The notes: a model not told the origin generated them from the sequence alone. Counted from the first letter of the stretch, positions 1 through 11,316 are shown. The stretch: DNA of 32,514 nt from Pleurotus ostreatus/Saccharomyces cerevisiae fusant (GCA_024196135.1 JAMQCK010000268.1:1-32514), one strand, 5' to 3'. Numbers and translations: made by a program.

Positions 1-960
1 ATGATGCAGCGCCTCGACGCTTCAATGTGCCCTTCCCCGGTTCACACATACTCGCCTTCCACACACTGTGAGTGGCCGCACACCTTCGCCACTAGACCCC
101 TCATGCTGATATCCTGCCAGTTTACGCGGCCGTCGGGCTCGCGACGGTCGTCATATAGCTAGGGGCGACTAGCTATGCACCAGGATGGGCGGTCCGTCCG
201 GTTCATTCCAGCGAATACTGCGCCAGAGACGACCTCTGTAGTCGCGCCCCGCTGCATAACCTACGACGTCTGCTCATTCTGATCCGCATCCCCCCACCAT
301 CGAATCCGCTCGCCAGCGCCATACGTAGTTGCCATCCTACGTACCGCCGGGGAGGCCCCAGAAAACAAATGCCCCAGGACAAAGCCGTGGCAGTGAACCG
401 GTGAGACCTTGTCTTCCTTTGTTCCCGCTATGGGCGCTGATGGATTGCATCTAGCGCCGATCGCGGAAGACCGGGCTTCCGCGCTCGCAATGCCCGCCGC
501 GTAATCGCGGCGTTGATATCATCTGCGAGAAGACATCGTGCGCTGGTGGCTGGCACTCGACACCTCTATGTACGAGCGTGTCAGGCTCGCCGACGCGCAC
601 GTCTTCTTCTTCGCCAGGCCGCCGTCCTTCAGTGGACGCTGTGGCCTCATCATGGCTGCAACGCCCGAAGCCATGATCGTTTGTACTTATAACAGTGAGT
701 GGACACGTTCACTGCATCTTCGCCCATGTGCTGATCGTCGTTGCTAGGCTACAGTGCCCCATTCGGCCAGCCGCGAACCACATCCCACGAGACCCATCAT
801 AGGGTCCCTCATACCATATGCCCCTCCTCTTTTTTCAACCGCAAGTCACAAGTAACCGTCATAACCCCAATATTCTTGATCTCCGTGAGTATACGCGATG
901 CTCTGTACCCTACTTTCTCTGACCTCGATCCAGTGCTCTCGAATCGTCATCACTTTCAGT
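1..960 (+). pseudogene. Probable decayed multi-exon gene (unrecognised)
   Basis: Four regularly spaced candidate introns are visible on the plus strand: 68-120, 401-454, 695-747 and 885-933. Each is 49-54 nt, starts GTGAG, ends AG, and most carry a CTGAT/CTGAC-like branch site, as in the intact genes here. The last two join in one open frame: the piece from about 538 to 694, then 748-884, then 934 to a TAG near 964. Upstream, the exon after the first intron soon meets a TAG (about 155), and the 455-694 exon has stops in its 5' part in that frame. No family was recognised. I read this as a gene that kept its splice sites while losing its frame, or one whose true model I failed to find. The 5' part may lie outside the window. 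Confidence 0.3.
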
Positions 961-1129
961 AGATAGTAGCTTCTCACCACGACATGGGTGCGTCGCTCAC
1001 CCCGTCCCTGCCTCCGGCCTCACTGACCCGCCCTCTCAAGACGTTGACTTTACACCTTCGACCTCCGGGTCAATTATGCATCGTAGTTCCCCTTTTCACC
1101 GCGTCTCGGGTTCCCTTCCGAGCGCGTCT

Positions 1130-1292
1130 CCTCTTTGTTTCCGTTTCCGTTTCCTCATGTATTTTGTCTCCGTATCCTCAGAGTCATGTATCTCGTCTCT
1201 GTTTCCTCAAGTTTCTTGTCTCCGTTTCCTCTGTTTCCTCTAGCTTCTCGTTTCTCGTTTCTCTTTTCCTTTTCCTTTTCCTCTTACCCTAT
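1130..1292. repeat. Pyrimidine-rich TTTCC/TTTCTC tract
   Basis: About 160 nt of almost pure C/T on the plus strand, built from short imperfect units such as TTTCCG, TTTCCTC and TTTCTCG. It gives long leucine/serine/phenylalanine-rich open frames that look like chance products. It lies between the decayed gene and the end of the first kinase and could be slippage-prone simple sequence. I see no gene in it. Confidence 0.6.
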
Positions 1293-1959
1293 GCATACCA
1301 AGTCGAGGGTTATCCCCTCATCCCCCTGTGCGTTGCGAGACATCGCAGTGCAGGGTTAAATAATTACCCCAGGCCATCCCTAGTGTAGCGTCAGGTCAAT
1401 GAACGCTGCACGACCCCCATGCTTGTTGCGTGAGGTGTGATGTACGAAGATGAGAATGAAGCGCAAGTGCCATCGAGATCTGCATGCTCGTCGCTATTGC
1501 ACGAGATCTACAGCATGCCTCTGAATAGTTCGATGGCCGGTGTATGGTACACCTCACCATGTAAGGGCCGGGTCTTACAATGTAGGAGGTGCAGGGTATC
1601 TGCTGTTGTGTGAAGTGAAGGAAGCCGCGCGGACGGTGCTCACTGTCAAAAACAAGACAAGACGTACGAGATACCAAAAAAGGAATATATTGACTCTTTG
1701 CTTCCGTCGTCCTCGACCTCAATGCGACTTCCCCGGTTGGCTGCAACAATGCGAATGGGGTTGGAACCGAAGGCCTCACAAATCCTGGGGAAGCGATATG
1801 TCTACTCTTCTCATTCGCAACGAACGCGAATACAGGCAGCTGGAGGGACAGTTCTACGGATCTCAGGCTGCTATACGTTCGCCGTACGTGACAATATCCT
1901 CAGAGCTCTACAAGTACATTGAATCTATATCTACAGCTTCAAAATATGTCCTTCCGCAA
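1293..1959. other. Intergenic, no gene seen
   Basis: Region downstream of the first kinase (which ends at 1960 on the minus strand). Open frames here lack splice-supported extension, family motifs or coding-like third positions. It probably holds the kinase 3' UTR. Confidence 0.5.
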
Positions 1960-4779
1960 CTATGCACACCCTACGACTCGCGGCTTTCCTGTGGCAGGCC
2001 GGACGATCGGCAGCAACATATTCGCCTCCGGTCCGTCGATACCTTGCAACATCCTGCCTTCAAATCCTTGCGTTTCCCTCGCTCGTCCCTCCGTGTAAGC
2101 CCTGAAGGCTTCTAGCGGAATGTCCAGTGCCTCAATCCTGGGCAAGGACACTCGCGGCCTCTTCGTGTCGATCGACTCGTCCGGCTCCTTCGTCGCTCGG
2201 CGCTTGAGCGCTGATGGGGCCATCCTCGCCTTTGGTAGGGGCTCCTCTTCAGGCTCTGCCTTGACCTCTGGCCCTTCGGGAAACGCGTCTTCCTCATGCC
2301 CGGCCTTCACATCCGACTTCTCCAGCATGACGTCCTCGTCAAGCTCGACCTTTACCTCCGCTTCCTCCGGCAAGGCAGTCTCCACTGGCTCGACTTTCAC
2401 CTCCAAGTCTTCCGGCACAGTGTTTTCCACAAGCTCGAGCTTGACCTCCGTGTCGCTGTCAGTCGTTGACGGCGCCGACTGCGGTGCTCTCTGCTTGTCG
2501 ACGCCCTTGATGACCTCACCGTCCTTCTCTCCTCTGAGCGCGTCGAGGTCCACCAGATCGAGCGACACAAGCCGATCCTCCTTTCCCGCATAGTGCTCGC
2601 TAATGCGGGCGAAGACTTCTTCGAACGTGCTATAGATGTCCTCGTCGAAGTTCTCCTTCGCAAGGCGCTTGTGCCGGACCTCGTTCCTCGGCTTCCCAGC
2701 CTCGAGCTCTTCATCGATGTCCGTGGCCTGAGCTTGACGGTGCGCATCGCCCATGACCTTAATCATGTCGACCAGCTTCACCATGGGCGATTCGAGGCCA
2801 TACGCGTTTGCGAGGAACATCTTCAGAGTGAACAACTGCGTCTTTCCTCCTAGCATCAGCCTACGTCGCAAGTCCGAGCCCGTAGCCACCTCAACGAAGA
2901 CCTTCTCGCTGAGGTTTCCCTGCGCCTTCAACTTGTTGGCGGGCCCATGACCGCGCTCGTAGTTCGAGACGACGCCCCTGTCGACATGTTGGAGGGCGAA
3001 TTCGAGCGCCATCCAAAGCACCGATTCCACGTCGTGGTTGAAGTTGGCGCCGAAGTGGTTGGCCGCGAGGAGGGACTTCGACGCGTTGGTGGGCAGGAAC
3101 ATGTGCTTGCCGCACTGCAGCTCGATGGCCATGTAGAAGTCGGTGCCCTGTCGGACGATATGTAAGCTCCCTTTCACAACAGAACCTATCCTCCACTTAC
3201 CGTCTGCCCATGCCAGGGTCCATGCTCGTCGTAGCGCTTCATGAACTCAAAGTCGATAACCTTGACGACCCACTCTAGAGTTGACGCATCCCAATAGACC
3301 AGGATATTGCCCGGGCTAATGTCGTGGTGGATGCGGCCGGTGCGGAACAGAAGATGCAGGACTGCGAGGACTGTCAGTAACGCATGCGCGCGAGCGATAT
3401 GGGTGAACTCACATCGCATAACCTCCTTCAGCGCCCGAAAGTACAGCACGGGGTCCTCAACCTCGTACAAATCCTTGCACCGCTCCGAGTACACCGTCAA
3501 CCACCTCTCCCGCCTTAGCTTCTTCATCACCGTCCCCTTTGGCAGCCTATGCTGCACATTGAACGGCGCCGCGACATCCGCGACAATCTTTACAAGTTTC
3601 CTCTTCATCCACTTCACCTCGTCGTCGCTGTCCGCAATCAGGTCAACCGCCTCGATCAACTCCCGCTGCACCGCTAGCTCGCTCTGGCGGGTGGGAGTGA
3701 GGTGCGTGTCGCGTAGGACGTGCTCTGGCTCGTCGGAGCGGATGGAGAGGCCATCGCCGAGACGGTCGGCGGGCTTGGCCGTGCAGACGAGGATGTTCTT
3801 GTCGTAGAGGTCGCCAGGGCATTCCGCGCGGACGCCGGTGGTCTGGTAGATGACACTCTCGTTGCTGGTGGGGCTTGTCGGTACGCTGTACTGGAACTGG
3901 AGCTGGCCATCTGCATCGACGACGCGCGCGATGCGGGGGTCGAGGCCGAGCTGGCGTTTGTCTGCGTAGGTGGCGAAGAGGACGAATTGGATGAACTCCT
4001 CGGGGCTCTGTGATGCAGGTAAGCAGGCGTTCGCCATAGTTCATTGAATGCGCACCTCGTTAATGTCAAACGCAGGCGTCACCGCGGAGTATGACCGGTT
4101 GTGGTACCAAAGGCGCGCTTTCGTGTTCTCGATGGTGATGGCGACATGGGAGACGCGGCGGCGGTCGTAATTCAGGACATGGCTCGCCACACCGATAGTC
4201 TGCATCTCGCTCTACACAGTGCGTCAGCTCTGATACTCCTCGACAGGTCATCGACACACGCACCTCAGCTTTGTCGTCGCCAACGTTCCAAAACGCCGAG
4301 ATCCCAATGTCCGCGATCCACTCGCTCTTGTCTTTGTTGAGGATCTCGCTGTCGATCGCGGCGCCCGCAGCCCCCTCATGTACGCTCCTATCCTTCAAAA
4401 CGGTATACCCATCCAGACGGTGCGGCCCATTCCTATCATTGTGCGCGAACGTCTGACTCTGGCGGTTGCACTCGAAGATCGCGGTCCTCTTGCTCGACTT
4501 GAACCTCCCAGGCAACACTGTCTCCGCCGCGTCGACAATGTCGGTAAACAGCTGCTTCATTCCACCCCAAATCTCGTCGACGGGCGTGTCCTTGCCAAAA
4601 CACTGCGCGCCGGGGAAGGCGGCGAAGACGTTGCCTCCGAGCGACCACGTCGCGTCGCTGACCATCCAGTCGAGGATGTGGTCGATACCATCGTCGGAGA
4701 CGCGGCTCCATCCGCGCAGATACAGCTCGTAGAACTCCCTCGTCGAGCAAGGGATGATGAAGTCGGAATACGCGGACAT
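1960..4779 (-). CDS. FunK1-type fungal protein kinase 1
   Basis: Serine/threonine-type kinase of the fungal FunK1 family, 871 aa. Exons on the minus strand: 4779-4264, 4211-4056, 4007-3413, 3361-3201, 3147-1960; introns are 48-53 nt and all junctions keep frame. The start is the first ATG giving the N-terminal domain shared with kinase 2. The catalytic loop is HHDISPGN (residues 434-441, where most kinases have HRD) and the metal-binding DFG position is DFE (459-461). The C-lobe follows (GTDFYMAIE, then a VLWMALEF helix). I could not place the N-lobe lysine with confidence. The tail (about 700-871) is acidic, with five 15-residue repeats and a basic bipartite motif (LKRRA...KRPR) suggesting nuclear import. 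Substrate unknown. The 3362-3412 intron is 51 nt without an in-frame stop, so retention would add 17 residues just before the catalytic loop. Confidence 0.88.
2224..2448 (-). repeat. Five 45-nt tandem repeats in the FunK1-1 tail
   Basis: Five back-to-back 15-residue units (protein residues 710-784) begin EVKLEL, EVKVEP, EVKVEL, DVKAGH and EVKAEP. Four of the five contain hydrophobic-Lys-x-Glu or Ala-Lys-variant versions of the SUMO-acceptor consensus; the fourth unit has decayed to VKAG. The spacing is exact, which indicates tandem duplication followed by divergence. Confidence 0.85.
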
Positions 4780-5256
4780 TGTTATGAGTGGCGAGGTTGC
4801 TGGAAGGGCAGTGGCGCTGACTATCGAGTAGGATTGGAGGCTTTGCCACAAGTGAGGTGCAACGCGGGAAGGATGAGGGCGCACTGCTGGAGGAGAGAAG
4901 GCAAAGCCTGAGGGTGAATGAAGGTGAAGTGAAGGGAATTCAAGTGGCGACGCGGGAGATGCCGATGCGAGGCGTCAACAGTGTCAGGTGACTACCACAT
5001 GGCGGTCACGTGTTATGCAAAACCTTTGTGGCAGGTGGCATGGCAGGCGTTGATCGTTCATCTTCCTGGCTCTGTCGCGCAGTACCATAACATCATTACT
5101 ACGCTGTCATAGGGCATTTTTCATACAAAGGATGATGTGCATTAGTCTCCCTATATAACCAAGATTCGATTGTATCTAGCTGTATGTCTACTAGTTAGTA
5201 GACGTGGAATAGGGTGAACGTTAGCGGTAGTTTGGATGTTAGCTGTGGCTGTCATT
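4780..5256. other. Intergenic: FunK1-1 promoter and monooxygenase 3' flank
   Basis: Contains the upstream region of the first kinase, the downstream region of the monooxygenase, a TATATAA at 5152-5158, and a perfect short inverted repeat at 5186-5203. No coding frame is supported. Confidence 0.5.
5186..5203. repeat. Perfect 8-bp inverted repeat with 2-nt loop
   Basis: The arms GTCTACTA and TAGTAGAC are separated by GT, 54 nt beyond the monooxygenase stop codon. It could form a small hairpin in the 3' UTR or be a palindromic protein-binding site. Function unknown. Confidence 0.6.
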
Positions 5257-6588
5257 CTACTCGTCCAACTCCTTCGGCGCGCTGAACACAGTCTTCAATA
5301 TCCCGCTGATGATCCCCTTGCCATCCTCCCGCTTCAGCTCCTCATACCACTCTACCGTGTCTTTCGGATCCCCAAGGCGGTGTGTGATGTTCGACCGCTG
5401 GCGTGCGCGCTGCACTAGGATGGCTGTCCTATCACCGCGCGCTGCATCGTACTCTTTTAGCACCTTGCGAAGTTGCTCCGTTGTCGGTGGCGGCGCGGTC
5501 CCGGTCAAGCCATGCTTCCTTAGCAAGCGCTGCACCACAAACGTGTCCTCCAGCGCTTGGCACCCTCCCTGTCCGATATCCGGACACGTCGCGTGCGCAG
5601 CGTCGCCAATCAGCAGCGCCCTCCCGCCGTCCCGATCCACGAGCGTCGGCAGCTTCTGCGTATCGTGGATCTCCACACGAGCCACGCGGCTCACATCCAT
5701 CTCGGCGATGAGGGTCTGCACGGCCTGGGCCCAGCCCTTGAAGTAGTCCGCGAGGTAGGGCTTGAATTCCGCGGGGTCTGTGGGGGTGGTACCGGGCGGC
5801 GTGGTGACGTCGAGGAAGAAGTAGAAGTGGGTGTCGGACATGGGCATGAAGGACACGCGCTTGCCTTCGCCGACGAATTGGGTCCAGGTGTCGGAGGGGA
5901 GGAGGTGCTGTGGGCGGAAGGGGCTCGGTTAGCTGAAGCGAAGAGAGGGGTAAACGAAGCCCTGGGACGTACACCAAGCTTTGACTTCTCAATCGCCCCG
6001 TTGAAGTTGACGTATCCGACATAGTCGCGCACGATGCTGGTCCCTGCAATCTGGTTGCGCAGCTTCGAGTGCGTGCCATCTGAGATGACGAGAAAGTCGC
6101 CCGTGTCGGAGGTCCCGTCGTGGAAGTGCACCTTCACGCCCTCGGGGGTCGTTTCGTACGAGACCGCTGCCTTGGCGAGGTGCACCGGCGCAGGCTTGTT
6201 GGCGTCCAGAAGCATGGCCTGCAGCTCAGATCGCGCGATGGGGTATGCACGCATCTTAGCCTGAGGAATATGTAAGCGAAAGCTCGTATGCAGTCTACCG
6301 ATCACGCACCTGCTCGTAGAGGGGATTGAGATCAAAGTCGCAGTAGACGTCCCCGTTGTCCCATTGCCGATAGGCCATGCGCTCCATCAGCCCCGAGACC
6401 CGCTTGACGCGGTCGAGCAGGCCATACTTCGCAAGCACCTTGACGCCGTTCGACCACACCGAGATCGCAGCGCCTACTGGCCGCAGCTCGGTGACACGTT
6501 CATAGACCACAGTCTCGTGGCCGTCTTGCTGTAGTGCGATGGAAGCGGCAAGTCCTCCGATACCTGCGCCGATGACGATGACCTTCAT
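5257..6588 (-). CDS. FAD-dependent monooxygenase (salicylate hydroxylase-like)
   Basis: Flavoprotein hydroxylase of the group A (PHBH fold) family, 405 aa. It should use FAD and NAD(P)H to hydroxylate or epoxidise a small, often aromatic, substrate. Exons: 6588-6310, 6260-5973, 5907-5257; introns are 49 and 65 nt and all are in phase 0. The N-terminus is the dinucleotide-binding motif GAGIGG (residues 7-12). The DG motif lies at 154-155 (SDGTHSKLR) and the GD motif at 290-291 (GDAAHATCPDIGQGG), which contacts the FAD ribityl chain. Length is typical. For the second junction I chose the GTACGT donor at 5972, which keeps KLG-HLLPSD in frame. The exact substrate cannot be read from the sequence. 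Its neighbours, a phosphatase and three SDRs, would suit a small catabolic or secondary-metabolism block, but co-regulation is not shown. Confidence 0.9.
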
Positions 6589-7312
6589 GCTGGAGGGGGG
6601 TGAGGTGGTGATGGGGAAGGGGAAGGGACGAGTAGCGAATTTAGCATCCGTGAAGAGGGGCTAGAGTCATGTCGCTGATCGAGAGATTAGATAAGGTCCG
6701 GAGCCCCGGCAGAGGTAGCGGAAGTAATTGAGACAAATGGATGCCATTGTAGTGGTGGAAGGACAGTGGCGAAGGTGCATCGTGCCGTCGTAATGTTGTC
6801 TGCACGGAATTTGGACTGGGAACTGCCTTGTTGATATCGACGTTGAATATGGTAAAAGAGCAAGCTGAAAAAAGGTGTGGTTTTACGCCCTTGGTTAGCC
6901 TCGGCCGTCTCGACATCCACGGAACGGAATCCATTGAGCTTTAGGTAGCATCTGGGCCTAGCAGTGGTGGATAAGGATAAGGTGTCGTATGGGAATTGCC
7001 GATACTGTCTGGCGATCTTGCCATGCGAGCGGTCCCACGGTTGAATGGCCAGCTGCGGGTACGGTAAGTCTTCCGCGTAGCCGTTACTCGAGTCCTGTCA
7101 TTCAAGGTCTGAATGCATTGATTCTACTTCTGACATTCATCAGCTGCTGATATGCGGATCAGGCTCTTCAGATATTTCAGTGCTGCCGTTGGGAATCGTG
7201 TCGTCAGGTCGCCTGCGACTTGTTCTCTTGATCCTACCCCCTAGTCCCGCCCTTTGCCACGAAGCCTCTGAAGAGAGACCAAGAGACCTCATCTGCATCT
7301 GTACGACCCATC
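6589..7312. promoter_or_regulatory. Divergent intergenic region, monooxygenase/phosphatase
   Basis: About 720 nt separate the divergent starts of the monooxygenase (-) and the tyrosine phosphatase (+), so both promoters must lie here. I see no convincing TATA box or operator, and no supported gene; the open frames of 77-97 aa on the minus strand lack family features. Confidence 0.45.
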
Positions 7313-8507
7313 ATGAACATTCCCGACCTTCCACCACCCTTCGTCAATGTCCCAGGCATCGTCAACTTCCGCAGTGTCGGCGGCTTCGCCACGTCGCACA
7401 ACGCTTCCCGCGTCAAGCCCTCCGCCTTGTACCGCTCCGGCGACATCTCCCGCATAACCGACGCCGGAAAGCAACAGCTCGTCGCCTTGGGTATCAAACG
7501 CATCTTCGACCTTCGAAAGACGTCGGAAGGGGAAAGCTATGGGACCTCCGATCCGACGATTCCTGGTGTGGAGGTCGTGCACGTTCCTGTGAGCGAGACG
7601 GAGGCATATGATCCGGTTGGGCTGGCTATGCGGTAAGCTTTCTATGTCTTGCCAGGGCCGAGATGTATTTGGCCATTACTGACGAGGGTTGTTGTAGTTT
7701 GCAGCAATTCAATGAGGATGAAGTTACGGTAAGCTTGAGATGCATCTCAGTCAGAGAGCTTCTCAAATGTTTGGCAGGGCTTCCGCAAGATGTACAAGGA
7801 CATGCTCGAATCTGCAGGGCCTGCGTACTCGAGAATCATTCGGAACATCATTGCCCATCCGAACGAACCATGTCTGGTTCACTGTACCGGTAGGCCACAT
7901 CAGCCAGATTTGCGCCGCCTAGCTGACCACTCTACGCTCGTCTCTCTCACATTCCCCCGCCATGTCCCTCTTCTCCCTCTTCTCCAAACTCCAGCGGGCA
8001 AGGATCGGACGGGCCTTTTCTGCGCCCTCGTCGAAATGGTAACTGTCCCTCTGACCTCCTCCTCCTCGCCTCAATCCCACCTCTTTGAACTACTAACTTT
8101 CCTCCCCAGATTCTCGGCGTCCCTGACGACGACATCGTCAACGACTACGCTTTGACGAGCGCCGGGATCGCACCCTTGTTCCCCCTCTTGTTCAAGAAAT
8201 TCCAGGATATTGAGGTTTATAGGGAGAATTGGGACGGGCTGTTGAAGATGGGTGGTTCGAAGTGAGCTTGTTTTTCGCGATTCTCATCGCGACCTCGCCA
8301 ATGCACTCGAAGCATCTGAAGCCACGGCACCCTCTAGTATACGGAGAAGTCTTGTCACTAACGCCCTCTCATAGACCGGAAACGATGCGCGCCACGCTCG
8401 CCATGATACGCGAGGATTACGGTGGAGCGGAGGAGTACCTGAGGCGAGCTGGGATAACGGACAAGGAGATTGAAGCATTGAGAGAGGCGCTGTTGGTACC
8501 AGCATGA
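7313..8507 (+). CDS. IphP-type (Y_phosphatase3) tyrosine phosphatase
   Basis: Protein tyrosine/serine phosphatase of the IphP-like family, 263 aa. It hydrolyses phosphate esters through a cysteine-phosphate intermediate; the substrate may be phosphoprotein or phosphoinositide. Exons: 7313-7632, 7698-7728 (only 31 nt), 7778-7889, 7995-8038, 8110-8261, 8375-8507; every join keeps frame. The N-terminal stretch VNFRSVGG (about 17-24) and LYRSGDIS (about 39-46) are the usual family signatures. The P-loop HCTAGKDRTG spans residues 152-161, with nucleophile Cys153 and Arg159; it is split by the 105-nt intron 7890-7994, so correct splicing is required for activity. The C-terminal helices (ETMRATLAMIRE, then YLRRAGIT) are also typical. 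The gene is complete. Confidence 0.92.
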
Positions 8508-8630
8508 AGGTTCAAGAAAAGTGACCGAGTGTCGTAAAAAGGAAATGTATCAATTCGTCGTGGGGTTCATTATTTGCAAGGGCCATTTCGTTGGAGAACC
8601 GAGTGTTGACTGAGACCGCGGCCCTTCTCA

Positions 8631-9625
8631 TCACGCCACCGCGCCCCATTCACCCTCCTGCTTCGCCCAAAGCCTTCCTCCATGCACGCCCCTTGACGCC
8701 GTGTCTATGACGCCCTCAAGAATCCCTCGCGCACTCTCCTCGGGCGAGATTTTTGGAGCATTGGCGAGGCGGCTGTCTTGCTGGCGCGTGTAGTCGCCTA
8801 TGGAAGACGGTCAAATCGATGATTCTCTTGAGAGGATATGGGAGACGACCATACCCATCCGCGTATCCACGGAGCCCGGATGCAACGCGAGCGCCGCTGG
8901 AATGTCCGTCCGTCAGCTCCCCTTCCATTGATCGGCGTCTGACAGCACATACTGATATCGGGGCACTCCGTATGCATCCTCCTCACCAAAAAATTCACCG
9001 CCGCCTTCGACGTCGCATAGGCAGTAAATCCGAAGGGGCTGTTCGCACCGCGCTCGGCGCCGAGCCAGGAGGAGATGACGGCAAACTTCCCGTGAGAGAC
9101 CGCCAACAGTGGATATGCTGCCTTGAAAAGGACGAGCGGGCCGACGGTGTTTATCTGGGGGTGGGACGTAGTCAGTAGAAATGTCGTGAAGAAAACCAGA
9201 GGCGGTAAACAAGTGGAAGGCGTAGATACTTTACCTCAAAATGATCCCGCAACGCTTGCACGGGCATTTCGACCATGGGACCGATATGCGAGACCATTCC
9301 TGCGTTCGCGATGACCACGTCGAGCCGGCCGACGTCGTCCTTGATGCGCGCAATAGCGGCTTTATGGGCCGCCTCGTCCCCGGATTGTAGCTCGAGGAGG
9401 CGAACCTTTCCAGTAGATTCGCTCGCCAGGGCTTGCAAGTCAGTCGCATAGTCAAGCTTGCGCGCAGTGGCGTATACTACCACGTCTGGGCGAGTGGCAA
9501 GAAGGCGGACGAGAGCGAAACCTGAGCACGAGCATTAGCATCAGCATTCAGAAGATAATGGGATGTTGGGCCTCACCAAGCCCGCGGTTCGCTCCAGTGA
9601 CGAGATATACATTCGGTGTCGACAT
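8631..9625 (-). CDS. Short-chain dehydrogenase/reductase, copy 1 (SDR1)
   Basis: Classical SDR, 248 aa, an NAD(P)(H)-dependent oxidoreductase acting on a carbonyl or alcohol; it resembles fungal C-factor/norsolorinic-acid-ketoreductase-like proteins. Exons: 9625-9577, 9521-9235, 9154-8953, 8896-8855, 8797-8631. Seen: the cofactor motif TGANRGLG near the N-terminus, ANAG (structural NNAG equivalent), catalytic Ser140/Ser141 in ISS, and Tyr158-x-x-x-Lys162 in AYATSK. It is the first of three head-to-tail copies. Its second exon (287 nt) equals the sum of exons 2 and 3 of SDR2 (222+65), so one intron is precisely absent here. It converges on the phosphatase gene, leaving about 120 nt between the stop codons. 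Confidence 0.9.
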
Positions 9626-9994
9626 GCTTCGGGGGAAGAGATTTTTTGTCAATCTTTGGGTTCTGAGAGCGGGTTTTATGCATACGAGACGCAGGATCTA
9701 CTTACCAACCAGCTACAGAGTTTGACCTATCAAGCTGACGCCCGACACCAGGGAGCAGTTGGCACTGGCGCTGCGACAATGGTCGAGGAGAACCCGACCG
9801 ATCAGCGCCTGATCAGCAGCTCACAATCACTCGCAAACTTGGAAGATCCATCCTAATTTTGCTCCGAGCACGTACGAGGGACTTGTCCGCTGAATAACCC
9901 TGCGAAAGCTATCCCACAACTATACGCCCGTCTGGAGCTTCATATTATTCAGCAGGCTATACATTCATTGACAAGCAATACGGTGGCGACACCC
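9626..9994. other. Intergenic between SDR1 and SDR2
   Basis: 369 nt holding the SDR1 promoter and the SDR2 3' flank. No motif or coding frame stood out. Confidence 0.5.
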
Positions 9995-11013
9995 TCACCA
10001 CGGAATCACAGCCCATTTCCCACCATCTTTTCCCCAGAGCTTTCCGCCGCGCACTTCTCTGGTCGCCGAGTCTATGACTTCCTCTAGCATGCCGCGCGCA
10101 CTTTCCGCGGGCGAGAGCTTCGGAGCACCGGCGACGCGGCTGTCGAGTTTGGCCGCAAAGTCACCTGGGTGAGTGAAGGTCATAATTCGGCCAGAACGCG
10201 ACAACTTGACAATACGTACCCATCCCCGTATCAACGAGCCCAGGATGCAACAAGAATGCCGCTACAAAGCATAAGCCATCGTCCACCCTCTCAACACACA
10301 ATCCACGTACTGATATCCGGACACTCCGTGTTAATCCGCCTAACCAAGAAGTTCACCGCGGCCTTCGACGTGCCGTACGCAGTAAAGCCGATGGGCGTGT
10401 TGGCGCCCATCTCTGCACCAAGGGCTGAGGAAATGACGATGAACTTGCCGTGGGCGGCGCTGAGCAAAGGGTACACTGCCTTGAAGAGGACGAGCGGGCC
10501 GATGGTGTTGACCTAGACGAGGATGTGAGCACAGTAAACGAGGGCTACAGAATATGAGACACTACCTCAAGATGTTCCCGCAACGCCTGCACCGGCATGT
10601 CGACTAACGGGCCAAGATGATTGAGGAGGCCTGCGGGGTGTCAGCACGGCCGGAAAGTCAATCCTGAAGGTATGGACCCCCACCTGCATTCGCAATCACC
10701 ACATCCAACCGACCGACCTCTTTCTTGACGCGCGCCGCCGCGGCTGCATTGCTCTGCTCGTCACCGTACGAGAGCTCGAGCAAGCGGATTTTGCCAGCAG
10801 ACCCGTCTGCCAACGCTCTCAAATCTGCCGCACCGTCAAGCTTGCGTGCAGTAGCATAAACTATGACATCCGGGCGGGCGGCGAGGAGGCGGACGAAGGC
10901 GAGGCCTGCGAGAGAGAAGTTAGATTGCGCTTCGATCAGTGGAAGCTGGAGCACGGCTACGCACCTACGCCACGGTTCGTGCCAGTGACAAGGTATACAG
11001 TCGGCGTCGACAT
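9995..11013 (-). CDS. Short-chain dehydrogenase/reductase, copy 2 (SDR2)
   Basis: Classical SDR, 249 aa, close paralog of SDR1. Exons: 11013-10965, 10905-10684, 10630-10566, 10512-10311, 10261-10220, 10164-9995; introns are 49-59 nt. The nucleotide-binding motif is TGTNRGVG, followed by the ANAG motif. The catalytic Ser lies in ISSALGAE (140/141) with Tyr158-x-x-x-Lys162 in AYGTSK. The first exon (49 nt), the 202-nt catalytic exon and the 42-nt exon match SDR1 exactly in length, so the two arose by tandem duplication. The intron at 10631-10683, just after ANAG, is shared with SDR3 but not SDR1. The enzyme should be active; its substrate is unknown. Confidence 0.9.
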
Positions 11014-11316
11014 CTCTAAAAGAGACTTGTGGGGTGAATGGACACCACCATGCGCACAGCGTCCTCTCTTATGAGAGTTGGTCGCCTGCTTACTCACCGG
11101 CGGAAAAGGTTCAGCCGTCTTGGATGGTCGATATGACTTTAGCCGTGTTGCGCGTCCACCACGAGCTCAAGCACACGCGATGACGAACGATGCCGGTGAG
11201 CAGCTGCGAGAGAAGGGCACCCGCCGCATGGCGCATGGGCCTTGAATTGATCAGCTTAGGACGATATGGTCACCGACGGCGGTTCGAGAAGGACCGAGCA
11301 GAGCTGGGAATGTTCA

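Noticed and set aside
2120..2593. 157-codon Ser-rich plus-strand frame
   Set aside because: Antisense shadow of the repeated acidic FunK1-1 tail; the repeat keeps the opposite frame open.
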